Shown piece after piece: positions 1 to 12,049 of a DNA stretch of 64,000 bases. The stretch is from Ligustrum vulgare (lineage: Eukaryota; Streptophyta; Magnoliopsida; Lamiales; Oleaceae). The number at the start of each line of letters is the position of its first letter. Positions within the stretch are counted from its first letter, which is position 1. The position numbers and the translations under genes were made by a program. Location of the stretch: contig OY743184.1 of the NCBI GenBank assembly GCA_963555705.1, positions 19,519,859 to 19,583,858 of the forward strand, given 5' to 3'. The notes below the pieces were generated by a model that worked only from the letters and a program-made list of their open reading frames with translations, was not told the DNA's origin and made no database searches.

Positions 1-539
1 TATGCCCAGTCATGCTTTTATATTTAACTAGTTGTCTCACGTAAACGATATATGATACAAGTACTAAATTTGAAGTTATAGTTTATTTTAAGGCAATTGA
101 GCTCATTAAGAATGTTGAAGGCAAAACTAAAATTGAAAATATGGATACCTCACAAAATTTTGAATAAAGTGAAATATAACGTTGGAAATATAATATTACT
201 TTGAACACAATTGCATCAAATAGAAATTTTATATTTCGAGTAGTAAAAATGTTGTAGCCTACCCCAATTCTAAGTATAAAGTATTAAATAATAGTCCAAA
301 TAATATTAATTAGGAGATTAAAAATTATGTAATTTAAAAATGTTTCTCCACATTAAATAATTTTTCTCAATATTGATAATTTAGAAAATTCTTGAGATCT
401 GCCAAGGTTAGGTGGTGGCCATGGAACTCATTTTAATTCATATAAACTTGTCACCAAAACACAGTGACAATTCACTTTAACATGAAAACATGTTAAAATG
501 ACATACAATGTAACAAAAGACACTTGAAATTATCATAAG

Positions 540-785
540 GAAGTCCCAGAATTTAAACATAAAGACAATTTGTATGTTATAACAAATATTAATTACATGA
601 AGTAGTTTTTCAACTTTAGCATGAAGTAACACGTTTCAAAAATAAACATTAACATATTGCCCAACAAAAGGATGTCCTAGAATTCAAACATAAAGACAGT
701 CTATATGATATCACAAATATTATTTGCATGAAGTAGTTTTTTTCTTTTTTAGCATGATACGTTTCAAAAACAAACATGAACATTT
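540..785. repeat. two-copy AT-rich tandem repeat
   Basis: Two diverged copies of about 129 bp lie head to tail; both contain a block ending in CAAACATAAAGAC or TAAACATAAAGAC, then a CATGAAGTAG block and an ACGTTTCAAAAA block. The first begins near 540 and the second near 669. No coding potential is seen on either strand; this looks like an old local duplication. Confidence 0.7.
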
Positions 786-1085
786 TGTACAACAAATTAT
801 TATAAATCACATAAGCATTACATTTATACATTAAAATAAGATTTTACACTTTATATAAAATTACAAGAAACAGAGTTGCATCGAGTTCTTTATAAGTGCA
901 AAGAATCTACTTAATCATCACATGAGCAAAGAACATCATAAAACAAACAGTACACACTAATCATATCCAATAGAAGCTAAAAAATATTGGAACTGCATAA
1001 TAAAATAGGACAAGGACAGGTGGATTAGCAAGAGAGTACACAATAGAAAACTTATATTTTACATCTAGAAAAAGAAAAATATATT

Positions 1086-1705
1086 CAAAGAGTATAAACA
1101 TAAGGGAAACGTGTAAAATCATCAAAATCTTCTCATCTCATAAGATTCATTTATTAGCACAAAGCCATAAAATATAATATTTCACAAATATAAAAGTAAG
1201 ATCTTCTTCAATACAACACATATCAATTGTTACTTAAAAAGAACAAAAGATCGTACCATATTTCGAAAGAAGGTACCAATTTATGCACAAATTCTTCAAC
1301 AGCTTCACCGAAAACACTGCATAGGCCAAGTATAACAGAAACAAAATCAACAAAAAAATCAAGAATTCAATCATCTAACTCAAATAAAAATATATAAAAA
1401 TTTATGTGGAATAATTAAGGTGTGAGAACCTAACTTCAATTTAAAGAGTATAAAAAGAAGGGAAATATGTAAAATCATCAAAATCTTGTCAACTCATAAG
1501 ACTAATTTATTGGCACAAAGCCACAAACATATGATATTTAACAAATATAAATGTAAAACCATCTTCAACATTTATGTGAAAGAATTGAGGTGTGACAACC
1601 TAACTTAGATTTAAAGAGCATAAACAGAAGGAAAATATGTAAAATCATCAAAATCTTGTCAACTCATAAGATTCATTTATTAGCACAAAGTCACAAACAT
1701 GATAT
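1086..1705. repeat. three dispersed copies of a ~100 bp AT-rich unit
   Basis: Three similar blocks start near 1088, 1445 and 1614. Each carries TGTAAAATCATCAAAATCTT followed by CATAAGA and a TTTATT(A/G)GCACAAAG block. Spacing is uneven (about 357 and 169 bp), so this is a broken local array. The remaining sequence from 1 to 2470 is AT-rich, with no gene I can recognise. Confidence 0.65.
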
Positions 1706-2476
1706 TAGCATAACTATTCTTTATAACACTTGATAATGCATAAAATAACAATTGAATGCAGGATAACTCAAGCACTTGTATTAAAGGCCTAGTTTTCACA
1801 ATGTCGCACAAGTAACATTCTCAAAAGGAAAAATTCAACACAATAATAAATCAAAACTTAAGTACTGGGGGAATAATCAAACTAAGAGAGAGCCTTTTAC
1901 ATAATAAGAAAAGAAATAAACTTTTCATGGCAAAGATATCTGCTCATTTGTACTTAATAAAGAAAAAAACCAATTAAAAATTATAGGAATCTTAGTGCAT
2001 AAATAGAAAATAGGACAAAATATCAAACAGAGTGAGTCTCTACAGAGCATAAGAATTAGAGGGTACTCTTTTTCGTTAAGAAATGAAGAAACTCTGTAAA
2101 AAAGTTGAGAAGTAAAAAAAATAAAAGGATAAATAGTACATGGATAAATACCTAGTGTAATTCAACAAAATATGATTTATTAAGTATTAATCTTTATAAA
2201 TGTGGACAAAACATCGTGCATAAAAAGAAAAAGAAAAAAAAAACCTAACCTAACAGTTAAATTCTGAAATCTCAACATGAAAATGAACCCCAAAAGGACC
2301 GAGGTGAAGTAAATAATTATACATAGAAAAGAGAGAATTAAAAAATTCTAAGCAACAATATGCAAAGTAATACAAACAACACAAACCCATAAACCAGAAA
2401 ACCTAAGAATTTAAAATTTTGAACTTTATATGACAAAAAAAATAAGCGTCAAATGTAAATAGAAAAAAATGAACAT

Positions 2477-2790
2477 TAACGGACCATTCTTCCAATATCA
2501 TGGGAATCTTGAAGTGCAAGCTCAATGACAGAAGATTCTGAAAAGTAGATGAAAGCTAATCCTCTAGGAGTGCTCGTTCCGATCCTTTGCTACCACAGAG
2601 ATCAAAACAAAATAAAATCGATTTATTATAGCTAATCAATAAAATCAAAACACCAAAACATAAATAAAAGCTAGAAAAACAACATAAAAAAATAATGAAC
2701 AAAAAAATGGAACGAACGAAAGGGAAAACTTACCCGTTTCACAATTTGGTTGTTACTTTGAATAATGTATGCAGAGGAGAGGAATTAACG
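2477..2790 (-). pseudogene. possible RRM RNA-binding protein fragment (two exons)
   Basis: On the minus strand a short open segment ending in SNNQIVKR stops at a good donor (GTAAGT, exon edge 2734). A second segment, entered after an AG at 2590-2591, reads RIGTSTPRGLAFIYFSESS and continues IELALQDSHDIGRMVR to a stop near 2477. RGLAFIYF fits the RNP1 motif of an RRM (beta-3), followed by alpha-2 and a weak beta-4. The domain's N-terminal half and any start codon were not found, and the protein ends right after the half domain. I infer a gene fragment; a real 3-prime exon further left is possible but not seen. Confidence 0.35.
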
Positions 2791-3365
2791 AAGGGAGGAG
2801 GATGTGAGGATATTCGAGGGCGGTGATGAAGAGGGGGCTTTTCGTTTGTCTTCTGGAGTTACAACTGGAGAGCTGGTGATAAAGGATTAAAGGGACGTGT
2901 TGTTTCTTTATTGCGTTTAATTGCACAAGTAAGGATATATTTGGATTATGGTAAAATATGTGAGGATATATTTGTCAATCAAAAGATTTTTCACTATCCA
3001 CACTTTTAAGGTAGTGTAGATATTTTTAAAACCAGTTGTTTAGAAAAAATTATGGGAATCCGGTATGATTAAAATCTTAAAAAAGCAACAGGGCATAGGA
3101 ATGCCTACTCCAAGTGCCCCCGTCTCTCCGCAGCTCGAAATGCGTTTAATCTCATACTTAATCACAATGTCCTCTTTCTCACACCATTATTGCTACATAT
3201 GTTAAATAATCACAACCCCTCATTTCTCGTCATCTTTTTGACAAATTTCCCAAATCGGACATTGTGTTGTAACGAAGGACGACTTGATAAGGGAGACATT
3301 GAAGGACGACACAGCGGTGGTGGACATATTGTTGCATCTTCGAAAGTCTTCTTCATCAGAACCTC

Positions 3366-3990
3366 TTCAAAATGTCCTTGCTCAATTCCTTTGCAATTAA
3401 TTGTAAAGTGTAATTGTAAGCGAGTTCCTACAAGGGAGGGATGTTCTCAGTCGCAAAAAGCATTACATGGGGTATTCTTTTTCATCGTCATCTAGATCAC
3501 ATTTTGCGCGTAAAGGTTTGTGAACAACTTTGATTGATAAACCTTCCTATGTTCCCAGACTGAGCTGCATCAATTATAAAGCTGTCTTCTTCCCAGATTC
3601 GACTAATCTCACTGATTCTTCTGAATTGTGATAATTTTGAGCAATATCAAACAGATATTCATCATTGCCAGCTCTTTGTTCAGCTTCTTTATCTTCAAGA
3701 ATCTCTCTAGCATACTCGCATATAAAACTTCCAGATGGAATAAAAGTTGAGCCCCTCACACCCCCATCGTCTCGATTCTGTCTCGAAGATTTAGAGCTGA
3801 ATCTTGATCCCATGTTGGCTGACTTTGTTATAGCAAGAAAGAGGATATTTGCAATAAGGACCACACTCGTAGACGAGGTTTCACCTAGACTATAGCTCCA
3901 TTATGGTTGAATGGGATTTCACAACCACTTTTTATCGTACATATACTTTTTTCGAGTTAGAGCAGCTCCTTGTACGATTCCAATCATGAG
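3366..3990 (-). pseudogene. SUVH-type histone H3K9 methyltransferase pseudogene (pre-SET and SET)
   Basis: Minus-strand translation gives, in order and without introns: a pre-SET piece (SCSNSKK, then CEIPFNHNGAIV, then LVYECGPYCKYPLSCYN and VSQHGIKIQL); the SET start (IPSGSFICEYAREILEDKEA, GNDEYLFDI); the SET core (DAAQSGNIGRFINQSC); and PHVMLFATENIPPL-stop-ELAYNY. These are the family signatures of plant SUVH/KRYPTONITE proteins, which methylate histone H3 lysine 9 in chromatin. It is broken by frameshifts (near 3780, 3600 and 3520) and by in-frame stops, including TAG where glutamine is expected. The usual NHSC is NQSC. The N-terminal SRA domain and the cysteine-rich post-SET tail are absent. 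Lack of introns suggests a 5-prime truncated processed copy, but many SUVH genes are intronless, so a plain duplicate is also possible. Confidence 0.85.
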
Positions 3991-4024
3991 GGGGAATGGG
4001 GTAAAACCAATTGGAATACATCAT

Positions 4025-4505
4025 TTTGGTTAAGTAATTCATTAATTACAATTGTAATTAATTACGAAATTGAAATAAAGTTATAATTGTAATTGATTAC
4101 AAAAAGTAAATAAGTTATAATTACAGTTATAATTAAAGTGAATGTAACTGATTCAATTAATTCGAGCAAAAATTGTTTTCGTGTTTTACAAATTCTTTAG
4201 TTACAATTGTAATTGATTAGAAAATTGAAATAAAGTTACAATTGTAATTAATTACAATTTGTAACTAATTCAATTAATGTTAAAAGAAAAATGAAATTTC
4301 AAATGACTTATAATATATAATTAAGTTACAATTGTAATACAATTGTAATTAATTATAATTTGTGACTAATTCAATTAATTTTAGTAATTAAACCAGACAT
4401 ATTTTACAAATTCATTAGTTTCAATTATAATTAATTGCAAAATTAAAATTATGTTACAATAATAATTAATTATTTATCACTGTAATTAATTACAATTGAA
4501 TTTGA
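4025..4505. repeat. degenerate tandem repeat of ACAATTGTAATTAATTACAA
   Basis: A palindromic AT-rich motif close to ACAATTGTAATTAATTACAA recurs many times, separated by GAAATTGAAATAAAGTT or TGTAACTAATTCAATTAAT. Unit length is irregular (about 60-90 bp). No gene lies here. It directly abuts the hAT MITE at 4543. Confidence 0.75.
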
Positions 4506-4542
4506 TTAACAATTGGAATCATTATGCCACTTGACACGGAAT

Positions 4543-5023
4543 TAGGGATGGAAAAACGGCTCGTCGGCTCGAGCCGCTCGGGCTCGGCTCGAAAAAAGCC
4601 CGGGCTAAGCTCGGCTCGTGGCTCGAGATTTCGATCCAAAGCTCGAGTCGAGCTTTTTTTTGAGAGACGGGCTTTGGCTCGGCTCGGCTCGAGCAAAAAA
4701 AAGCCCCCTAAAAAAGCTCGATGAAAGCTTGAGCAATGAATTTCGATCACGAGCTCGGTCCAACTTGCTATATATACACATTTTCAAACAAATTTTATGA
4801 ATTTTTGTTATAAAAATTTTAAAAAATTAAAAGCTCGGGACTTTGCTCGGCTCGGCTCGGAAAAAGCTCGAACTAAAGCTCGAGTCGAGCCTTATTTTTG
4901 GGGACGACCTTTAGCTCGGCTCGGCTCGGGCCAAAAAAAGCTCGACCCCTAAAAGCTCGACCCAAGCTTGAGCCTTGATCTTCGGCTCGCGAGTCAGCTC
5001 GACTCAGCTCGTTGACATCCTTA
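4543..5023. mobile_element. non-autonomous hAT MITE with GCTCGG subterminal repeats
   Basis: The 481 bp element is bounded by an exact 8 bp target-site duplication, CACGGAAT (4535-4542 and 5024-5031). Short terminal repeats match: TAGGGATG on the left and TAAGGATG (reverse complement) on the right. Both ends are packed with GCTCGGCTCG and its reverse complement, and poly-A-like runs split the blocks. Dense subterminal repeats, an 8 bp duplication and a TAGGGATG-like end are typical of Ac-type hAT elements; the repeats would be transposase binding sites by family knowledge. The open frames across it are by-products of this repetition. Confidence 0.9.
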
Positions 5024-5575
5024 CACGGAATTAGCTAATCGAAGTCAAACATTTAATTATTACAACTTTTATCCTTTCAATTCTGAATCCACCACTGTGA
5101 TTGAGGTCGAATCTGAGTATGGAAATAAGGGAAAGGGTAAACCTAGAATTGGGCTATCTTCCGTAACATGAAAACTTCACATTATTGCATTGATTTTGCT
5201 AAGCCAGTAGACAGATGCCTAGGTGTAGGATAGAATTTTATCTGATTTTAATAATATATTTTGTATTGTTAAAATATCTTTTAAAATACATGATATTTTA
5301 AATAGGTCCTGTAATATTGTGTATTTGTGTACTTAATCCAATGTAATACGGACGGACATTCAGATAGCCAAGCCACAGACCATGTCAATGTTAAGCCGGC
5401 ACTTTGAACATTTATTGGGAGAAAACTTGACTTCTCAACTAGCCCACACAGACATCATTATTCATTTTATTTTGAGAAATTTTACTTACTAATATATTAT
5501 GATTTATGTTGATCTTTTCCTTCAACAATATAAATATTGGAATTTAGGAAAGTGATTAATTTAGGGCCCTTTTAC

Positions 5576-8451
5576 TAGAGATGACAAACATGTTGAACAG
5601 TTCGGTTCGGTTCGTTAAAAGTTATGCTCGGCTCGTGAAAAAAAGACTTAAGTTTGGACCAGACAGAAAATTTGGGTGTTGGACAATTCAGGTTCGACTC
5701 ATGAAATTCGTGGACTGACTAGTGTACTAGTCCAACGAACAGTGAAATGAGCCGACTTATGGCTCGTTCTCATGAATCGGAATGGGCCATCATGAAAGCT
5801 TGTTCTCACGAGTTTTTTTTTTTTTTTTTTAATTGTGACCATTTAACACTTTAACTAATTTTTTTTCCTTTTAATTTTAACTCTATAAATACCTCATTTT
5901 TTAATACAAATTTTACACAATTCTCTCAATTTTATCTACAAGAAATTACACTAATCTCTAGTCTATTCTCAATTCTCAAGTCTCAAGTTCAACTCTCAGT
6001 TGCAATCTTCAACTTCTTGTTCCAAGTGCTATAAATATTTCATATTTCATTTTCATTTTCATTTTCATTTTCAAATTTCCAATTCTATTATTTATAATGG
6101 CACACTCACAATATCATGGTTATTCTTCGAGCATATTTGTTGATGAATTTTTCGATCTCAACGATATTCCAATTCCCGACAATTTGGTGGACTTAGAAAA
6201 TGAGATCGAAGATACTAGAAATCATATTAATTTGGATGATATTGTTCATGAAGATGTTGCTCCTGCATATGGATCCGGTTTTGCTAGCACAACGGAAGAC
6301 TCCAATAGAAATCTGAAAAGGTCGAAAAAATCGAACTGTTGGAATTTTTTCAATTTGATCGAAACAACAACTAAAGGCGTTGATGGGAGCACGGACACAG
6401 TAGAAATATAAAGCACAATGTAAAACTTGCAGTGGAATTTTCTCTTTGGAAGAAGGGTAGGGGCACAACACATCTCAACAGACACTACAAACAATGTCAA
6501 AAATCGAGCTCGTTTGAAGCAAACCAATCAACTCTACAGTTCGGTCAATCGGGTCTAACTAATTGGGTATTCAACCAAGATCTAGCGCATCGAGAAGGGA
6601 TGGTCATGTTTGTATCGAATGGTGAGTTCCCGCTTTCAATTGTAGAAAGTCCACATTTCACGAATTTTATTCAAAAGTATCTCCAACCCAAGTACAAACT
6701 CGTTTCTAGAAATACTTTACGGGCTAACTTATCATTTACTTCGAACTTGTAGATTGACAATAATCATAGAGGTTACGTAGCTGTTACTTGTCATTACATA
6801 GACGATATTTGGTTAATGAACAAAAGAATTATGACATTTAAATTTATTGATTACCCACATAATGCAACAAGTATTTTCAATGTACTACTTGCAATTCTTA
6901 GAAAATTTAATTGTGATAGTAAAGTTCATAGTTTTACACTATATAATGCTTCTGTTAATAAAGCGATGATAGATAGATTTGCTAACCTCGTGAATCCTGA
7001 ATTTGATGGATTCTTATTTCATGTTCGTTGTGTGTATCACATTTTTAATTTAATAGTTCAAGAGGTCTTAATTTAATAGAAAATCAATTGTAAAAAATTA
7101 GGTATGCTTGCAATTTCATTATGTAAATATTACAACGGTCGGCACTTACACGACCCAAGTTTTGATTTCGGGGCTAATGATTGAGAACTTGTATTTCATG
7201 TTAAAACTTTTTTGAAACCTTCTTACGATGCTACAAACGAATTATTCGATGTTTATTATCCTCTTTAGTGTTGAATCGTTTTTATTGCATTGCTAATAAT
7301 TTTAACAAGTACAAGACGTTTTCTATTTTTTCTGAAATCATTGTAGAAATGGAGATTAAGTTTAGAAAATATTGGAAAGATTTACCCACTTTGTTTCCAT
7401 TAGCAATGATTATGGACCCGAAAATAAATTTAGAGGGAACTAAACACCCCATAAATGCAATATCAAAGAAATTTACTTTTGGGACCATCTTAACATGCAC
7501 ATATTTAGAAAAATATTTATGTGAAGTGTATGAGATCAATGCCTAAAGGTCATGCAGAAATGTTAGAAGAACTGTTCCCACCCCTAATGTGATACATATC
7601 AAAACAGTGATTTACTTTCCTACATTATGACTATGAATGGAACCTGTAGTACACTTCCTAGTGGTTCTAGTTCTTCCAATACATAAAATAGTTCAGATGA
7701 AATTTCAAGCGAGTTAACTAGGTTTTTCTCACACTACCTTCTTAGCATGTTAGACGAGGATGAGAGAAATAATTTTGACATTCTAAGTGATGAAGACTAA
7801 ACGAGCGTCAAGACCCAGTTGTTTCTATAATTGCACGATATCTACTAGCACCTCCGATATCAACTGTAGCATCGGAGTCTGCTTTTAGTGCAGGTGGTAG
7901 AGTGTTATCTGAATATAAGTCAAGTATTAAAGAAGACATACTGGAGAGCTTAATGTGTTTGAAGAATTGGCAGTTTGCAGAGAAAATGTTACAAGATAGG
8001 AAAGTAAAATTGTGGCCGAGGAATTCGGAGAATAATCGTATTGGTAAGTAATTATTTCATATTATTAATTATTATCCTTACAATTACGCTATAATATTTG
8101 CATTTACTTTTTCTGTATTTTTAATTCTTTCTTTCAAAAAAAAAAATTGTACAGGTAAAATTTTGTTCGTGTACAATTTTAACTCGCCTACAAAAAATTA
8201 AATGTAGCAGGTCTCAAACCCGGATTAAAGGAGGAGGATTTACGTTTTTATATTTTCAATTATTTTAGTATTCACAGACACATACTAGTCATTCGTTCGA
8301 AAAAAAACATGAGCCCACGAGTCGAACTTGAGCTGACTTTGTGGGGCCCGGCTCGTCTCCCACACAAGCCAGCCCAAGTCCAGCTCGTGGGCCAAACCAA
8401 ACATGGTCTTCATGGGCCAAGTCGACCCGCTTCGACCGTTTGACACCCCCA
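5576..8451 (+). mobile_element. hAT transposon, degenerate autonomous copy
   Basis: The 2876 bp element is flanked by an exact 8 bp duplication, CCTTTTAC (5568-5575 and 8452-8459). The left end starts TAGAGATGACAAAC; the right end, reverse complemented, starts TGGGGGTGTCAAAC. Subterminal GGTTCGG/GGCTCG-like repeats occur in the first 250 bp and in 8300-8440. Inside is a broken transposase gene on the plus strand (6097-8050). The subterminal repeats differ from those of the neighbouring MITE at 4543, so this copy is probably not its direct parent. Confidence 0.93.
6097..8050 (+). pseudogene. hAT transposase pseudogene (BED finger, catalytic core, hATC)
   Basis: Pieces in several frames line up with an Ac/Tam3-type transposase. 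Near 6415-6500 is a BED-type zinc finger (AQCKTC then GTTHLNRHYKQC). At 6810-7070 is core sequence (NKRIMTFKFIDYPHNA, later FHVRCVYHIFNLIVQ). At 7330-7440 is KYWKDLPTLFPLAMIMDPKI. At 7815-8030 is the hATC dimerisation region (APPISTVASESAFSAGGRVL, then KNWQF). The frame changes near 6400 and stops occur near 6750, 7074 and 7543, so no full protein is possible. An intact enzyme would cut and paste this element in the nucleus. The start chosen is the ATG at 6097, after a run of CATTTT repeats. Confidence 0.88.
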
Positions 8452-8513
8452 CCTTTTACAAAAAGACAATTCTTATAATTTAGATTTACATCTAACAATA
8501 GCTTCAATCTTTA

Positions 8514-9020
8514 GGGTGGGTTTGAATGCGAGGGTGGAAAATGGGTGGAAAGAAAATATTTTTCAAGGAAATAATTTTGCTTGGAAATTATTACATTGAA
8601 AAATGTCAATTGAGACGTTTGATTGATTTAATTTTGAAGGTGAAAAAAGTGGAATTTTTTTCAAGTTTTGTTATTTGATTGACTTTATTTTTCATGGCAA
8701 ATAAAGTAAAATTTTGCTATTTTAATCAATTTTTTTAACACATTTATACTTGATAATAATATTATTATTTTTTGGGAAAAAAATTAATTAACAATAACAA
8801 AACTGATCAAACGCGAAGAAAATGATTTTCCAAGTAACATGGAAAACCTTTTCCTAACAAATGTTGAAGTAAACACTTTCATCTATTCCATGAAAAAGAG
8901 TGGGAGTGTGGGAAATGGTGGAAAAGATCTCCCAAGGAAAATTTGCCCAATCAAACAGATGAAAATGTTGAAAGCGGGAAAAAAAAAATTCGTGTAAAAT
9001 TAGCTCAATCAAACATGCCC
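8514..9020. mobile_element. Tourist-like (PIF/Harbinger) MITE
   Basis: The 507 bp element has TTA duplications (8511-8513 and 9021-9023). Its termini are GGGTGGGTTTGA and, reverse complemented, GGGCATGTTTGATTGAG. The inside is AT-rich and partly self-complementary, with repeated ATTTTCC/GGAAAAT blocks, and has no open frame. A 3 bp TTA duplication and GGGxxxGTTTG ends are the PIF/Harbinger pattern. A shorter related end (TCAAACATGCCCTTA) lies near 14857-14871. Confidence 0.8.
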
Positions 9021-10421
9021 TTATAGTATGGAAAAACCAAATCTCATAGCTAGGCCTAGGTATTAATCTAGCTATCTAGTTGAAATCAACAATAATGTTA
9101 TACTCCCCTCAAGACCCACCGCACAACTCACCTCAAGGAAGGAAAATGACAAATATGTCCTCATATTACAAATTTGAAAATTAGGGTCCCTTATTTCTTC
9201 TGAGTACCCACGCACCTCCTTCAACTTCCCTGGCTCCCCCAAACATGGTCCACATATTCTCTGGGTACGAAGGTCGCGCTGCCCATTTCCCCAGCCCCGG
9301 CGGTGAGAAATTTTGACGACGACCAACTTTGTTCCACATTTTCTGCGGCGACTTCCCCCAACTCCAGCGGTGAGATTTTATGGCCAGGAGTTCCCCCAAA
9401 TTCGTAATAACCCATTTTCTCTAACGACAAACATCACGCAACACTTTTTCCCCAAGCCCCAGCAGTCTGCCTATGTTGACAACGAGTTCTGACCGTACGA
9501 GACGACCAACGCACTTAGAATCGAAGAAATTCGTATTTCATTTCGCATTGGGTATATTTGTTTGACGATTTCGTTCATTGTTGATTTTTTGCTTTCAACT
9601 CTCAATTTGTGTATAAAATTTTTCGTTCTATTTCTTCAGGTCCTCCATAGTGGATAAACGAGCACCCACGGAACAACCCTTTTTCTGTCATCTGCGAACT
9701 AGGTAATTTTTTTTTCTAATAGTTTATGCAATGTAATTTTGTACGATCAATTTACAATATTTGAAACTTCATTTGCCTCATGCACCGGACACAATTTGTT
9801 ATCCTTATCTTGTATATATAATAAAGCCTATATTTAACTGTGAATCAATTATATCTGTACTCGCCATGAGATCAATTCAAAATTCTGTTTAAGAAACAAC
9901 CGAAGCAGAGTTTTTGGTCTTTTGCATGTTTCTATAATATCGTACAAAAGAGAGAATAAGGAATTCACGCGTATAATACAGACAAACTTTGATTCCCATG
10001 GCATAAATTATATTGGAGATGTTGCTATATACAAGTTAATTATGAGTAACTTTATTGTTTTATTATAAGTAATATTACATTTTTGAACAGTTGGGTAAAC
10101 TACACTATAAATAGTTTCATAGTTTAAAAGCTAGTTACCTATAACTTATGAGTAAAAATATCAAATAACCAGAAAGGATATCAAGTTGTTTAGTGTAATA
10201 AAGTAGTTATACCATTTTCTGTCCAATTTTATCGAAATTATATTTTAAGAGATTAAAATGGTTTTAAATCTGTCATTTATCATTTTAAAAAGTTCATTTT
10301 TCAGAATAAAAAAAATTCCAAAATATATAATATGAAATTAAAGTCACTGCTCAACATTAATTAGAGGAAGTTTAGAAATAATGGAGTGCCTTAGAGTAGA
10401 ACTATTGCTCAAAGATCCGAA

Positions 10422-11369
10422 GTGAACCATCAACTACTTGACTGGGGAGCAGGGTGGCCAGTAAATCATGGACCTAGTTCTAACCACACAAGGTACGTAA
10501 GTTTAGAAATTCACTATAGAATCTCACTCCATACTGCAAATTTAAAGCAAAAGTGGGATATGAAATACTACGTGTTGCATCCAAAACTGACATACCTTGA
10601 CTCCATCTGCAAATGTTTCTTAAGTTCTCAAAATAACAATAGAACCTCAGTAATAAGTTGTAGTGTTATGGTATGACATACTGCATACAGCAACATTGAA
10701 GCCGATGCCAAATTGTCATTGTTAATACGTGTGACATGATAAAGCAAGCATTCCCTCAATTCTTCATCGTCTGTGAAAGAGTGTTCCATTTCTTTCTTTT
10801 TTGTTATGATGAATTTGAATATCATATCTTAGAAGCAGACACTTCAAGATGGGAACTGAACTTCATTACAATTAATTGCAATACTCTCATGAAATGTTTG
10901 AGGATTGTCACTAACCTGAATACTTCATCTTGTCATTGAGTAGGATTTTCAAATGTTGCTGAAGAATAATGAAGTGTGCCATAGCTGTCGAAAGTCGGGG
11001 CATTGGATGAAAGACTGCGATATGAAGCGACGTTGTCCAATCTGTCAACCCGGGTACGTGAGATGGCTAAGGGTGGAAGACCATGCAAAAAAATCCAAAG
11101 GGAAGCTGTTTTTCAATTGTACTATCATTGGGTGTACATTTTACGAATGGGATGAAGGGAGTTCGAGGGCGCGCCATGATGCAGGCAGTTCGAGTACACT
11201 CCATGATGCAGGCAGTTCGACTACAGTCCACGATGCATGTGAAGACTCCTTGGCTAAAGAGGAAAGTGAATCTATAGCCCACACGTTTTCACTTTTTGCC
11301 CGTTTAGCGGAGCAGATGAATGTTAACATATCAATGACAGTGGAGTTTAGCAAGGGAAAAAATGATTAG
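10422..11369 (+). CDS. CCHC zinc-knuckle plus GRF zinc-finger protein inside the MULE (partial model)
   Basis: The best segment, 10953-11369, reads CHSCRKSGHWMKDC (a CX2CX4HX4C zinc knuckle), then RRCPICQPGYVRWLRVEDHA and KGKLFFNC...GCTFYEWDE, which fits a GRF zinc finger, then three near-identical HDAGSS-type repeats and a helical tail ending at 11369. A likely upstream exon (10422-10490) reads NHQLLDWGAGWPVNHGP and stops at a good donor, GTACGTAAG. A further open piece, WINEHPRNNPFSVICEL (about 9651-9701), may be the first exon. Zinc knuckles and GRF fingers bind nucleic acid. The gene converges on the transposase, like mudrA/mudrB of MuDR, but I see no sequence reason to call it mudrB. Exon joins are inferred and its intactness is unproven. 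Confidence 0.6.
11163..11233 (+). repeat. triplicated in-frame 24 bp repeat
   Basis: Three copies of a unit close to CATGATGCAGGCAGTTCGA lie in frame within the GRF-finger gene and encode HDAGSSSTL / HDAGSSTTV / HDA. The spacing of 24 bp keeps the frame, giving a flexible serine-rich linker after the GRF finger. Confidence 0.8.
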
Positions 11370-11777
11370 TTCTCCTTTTGTAGAACCTAATGTACTTATT
11401 TCAATTGCTATTAGCATATGTATTTACCTCTTGTTGTATTTGTTTTAGTTTATTATTTGGAATGATATTGTTCAGGAGTTTGGGACTTATAGAAATGATT
11501 TTGATGATGGTTGGGATTGAATGAAGTTGAGATTTTGTGTTTTAAAATGGTTTTGATGTTCCACTATAGGTTGGCTATGTCCAATTTACAGAGGAGACTC
11601 TGGCGAATTTTTTGTAAAATTATATAGTAGAAAATTAAAATAATTGAGGTTTTAAACGATTTGTTTCCGCATTTAAGTAAAGGAAAGTAAACAGGCCGAG
11701 GTTCTATTCTCCTGTTTCAACCTGTTGGATCTTTTGAACAATAACATGATACACACGAAAAAGTTAAAAAATTATTC

Positions 11778-11985
11778 CTGCTACAAATAAAACATATCTC
11801 AGGAGACAAAATAAAATTCATTGTACAAAGGAAACAACATAAAACCATGATCTTCATTCCAAACAAAATATTCTTGCTACAAATTAAACCTATCTTAGGC
11901 GACAAAATAAAATTCATTGTACAAAGGAAACAACATAAAACCATTGTCTTCATTCCAAACAAAATATTGTTGCTACAGATGAGAC
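11778..11985. repeat. 97 bp tandem duplication between the two MULE genes
   Basis: Two nearly identical units start at CTACAAATAAAAC (about 11780) and CTACAAATTAAAC (about 11877), with a partial third at 11974. Each includes a GACAAAATAAAATTCATTGT block. It lies between the 3-prime ends of the two convergent MULE genes; a role in termination is possible but unproven. Confidence 0.8.
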
Positions 11986-12049
11986 AATATACAAATGTTA
12001 ATGAATATCATTCATTCAGCTATGTCAGTAGTTTCCGTTCCACCTGATG

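Noticed and set aside
4490..4800. Overlapping charged frames on both strands
   Set aside because: They are translations of the GCTCGG subterminal repeats of the hAT MITE.
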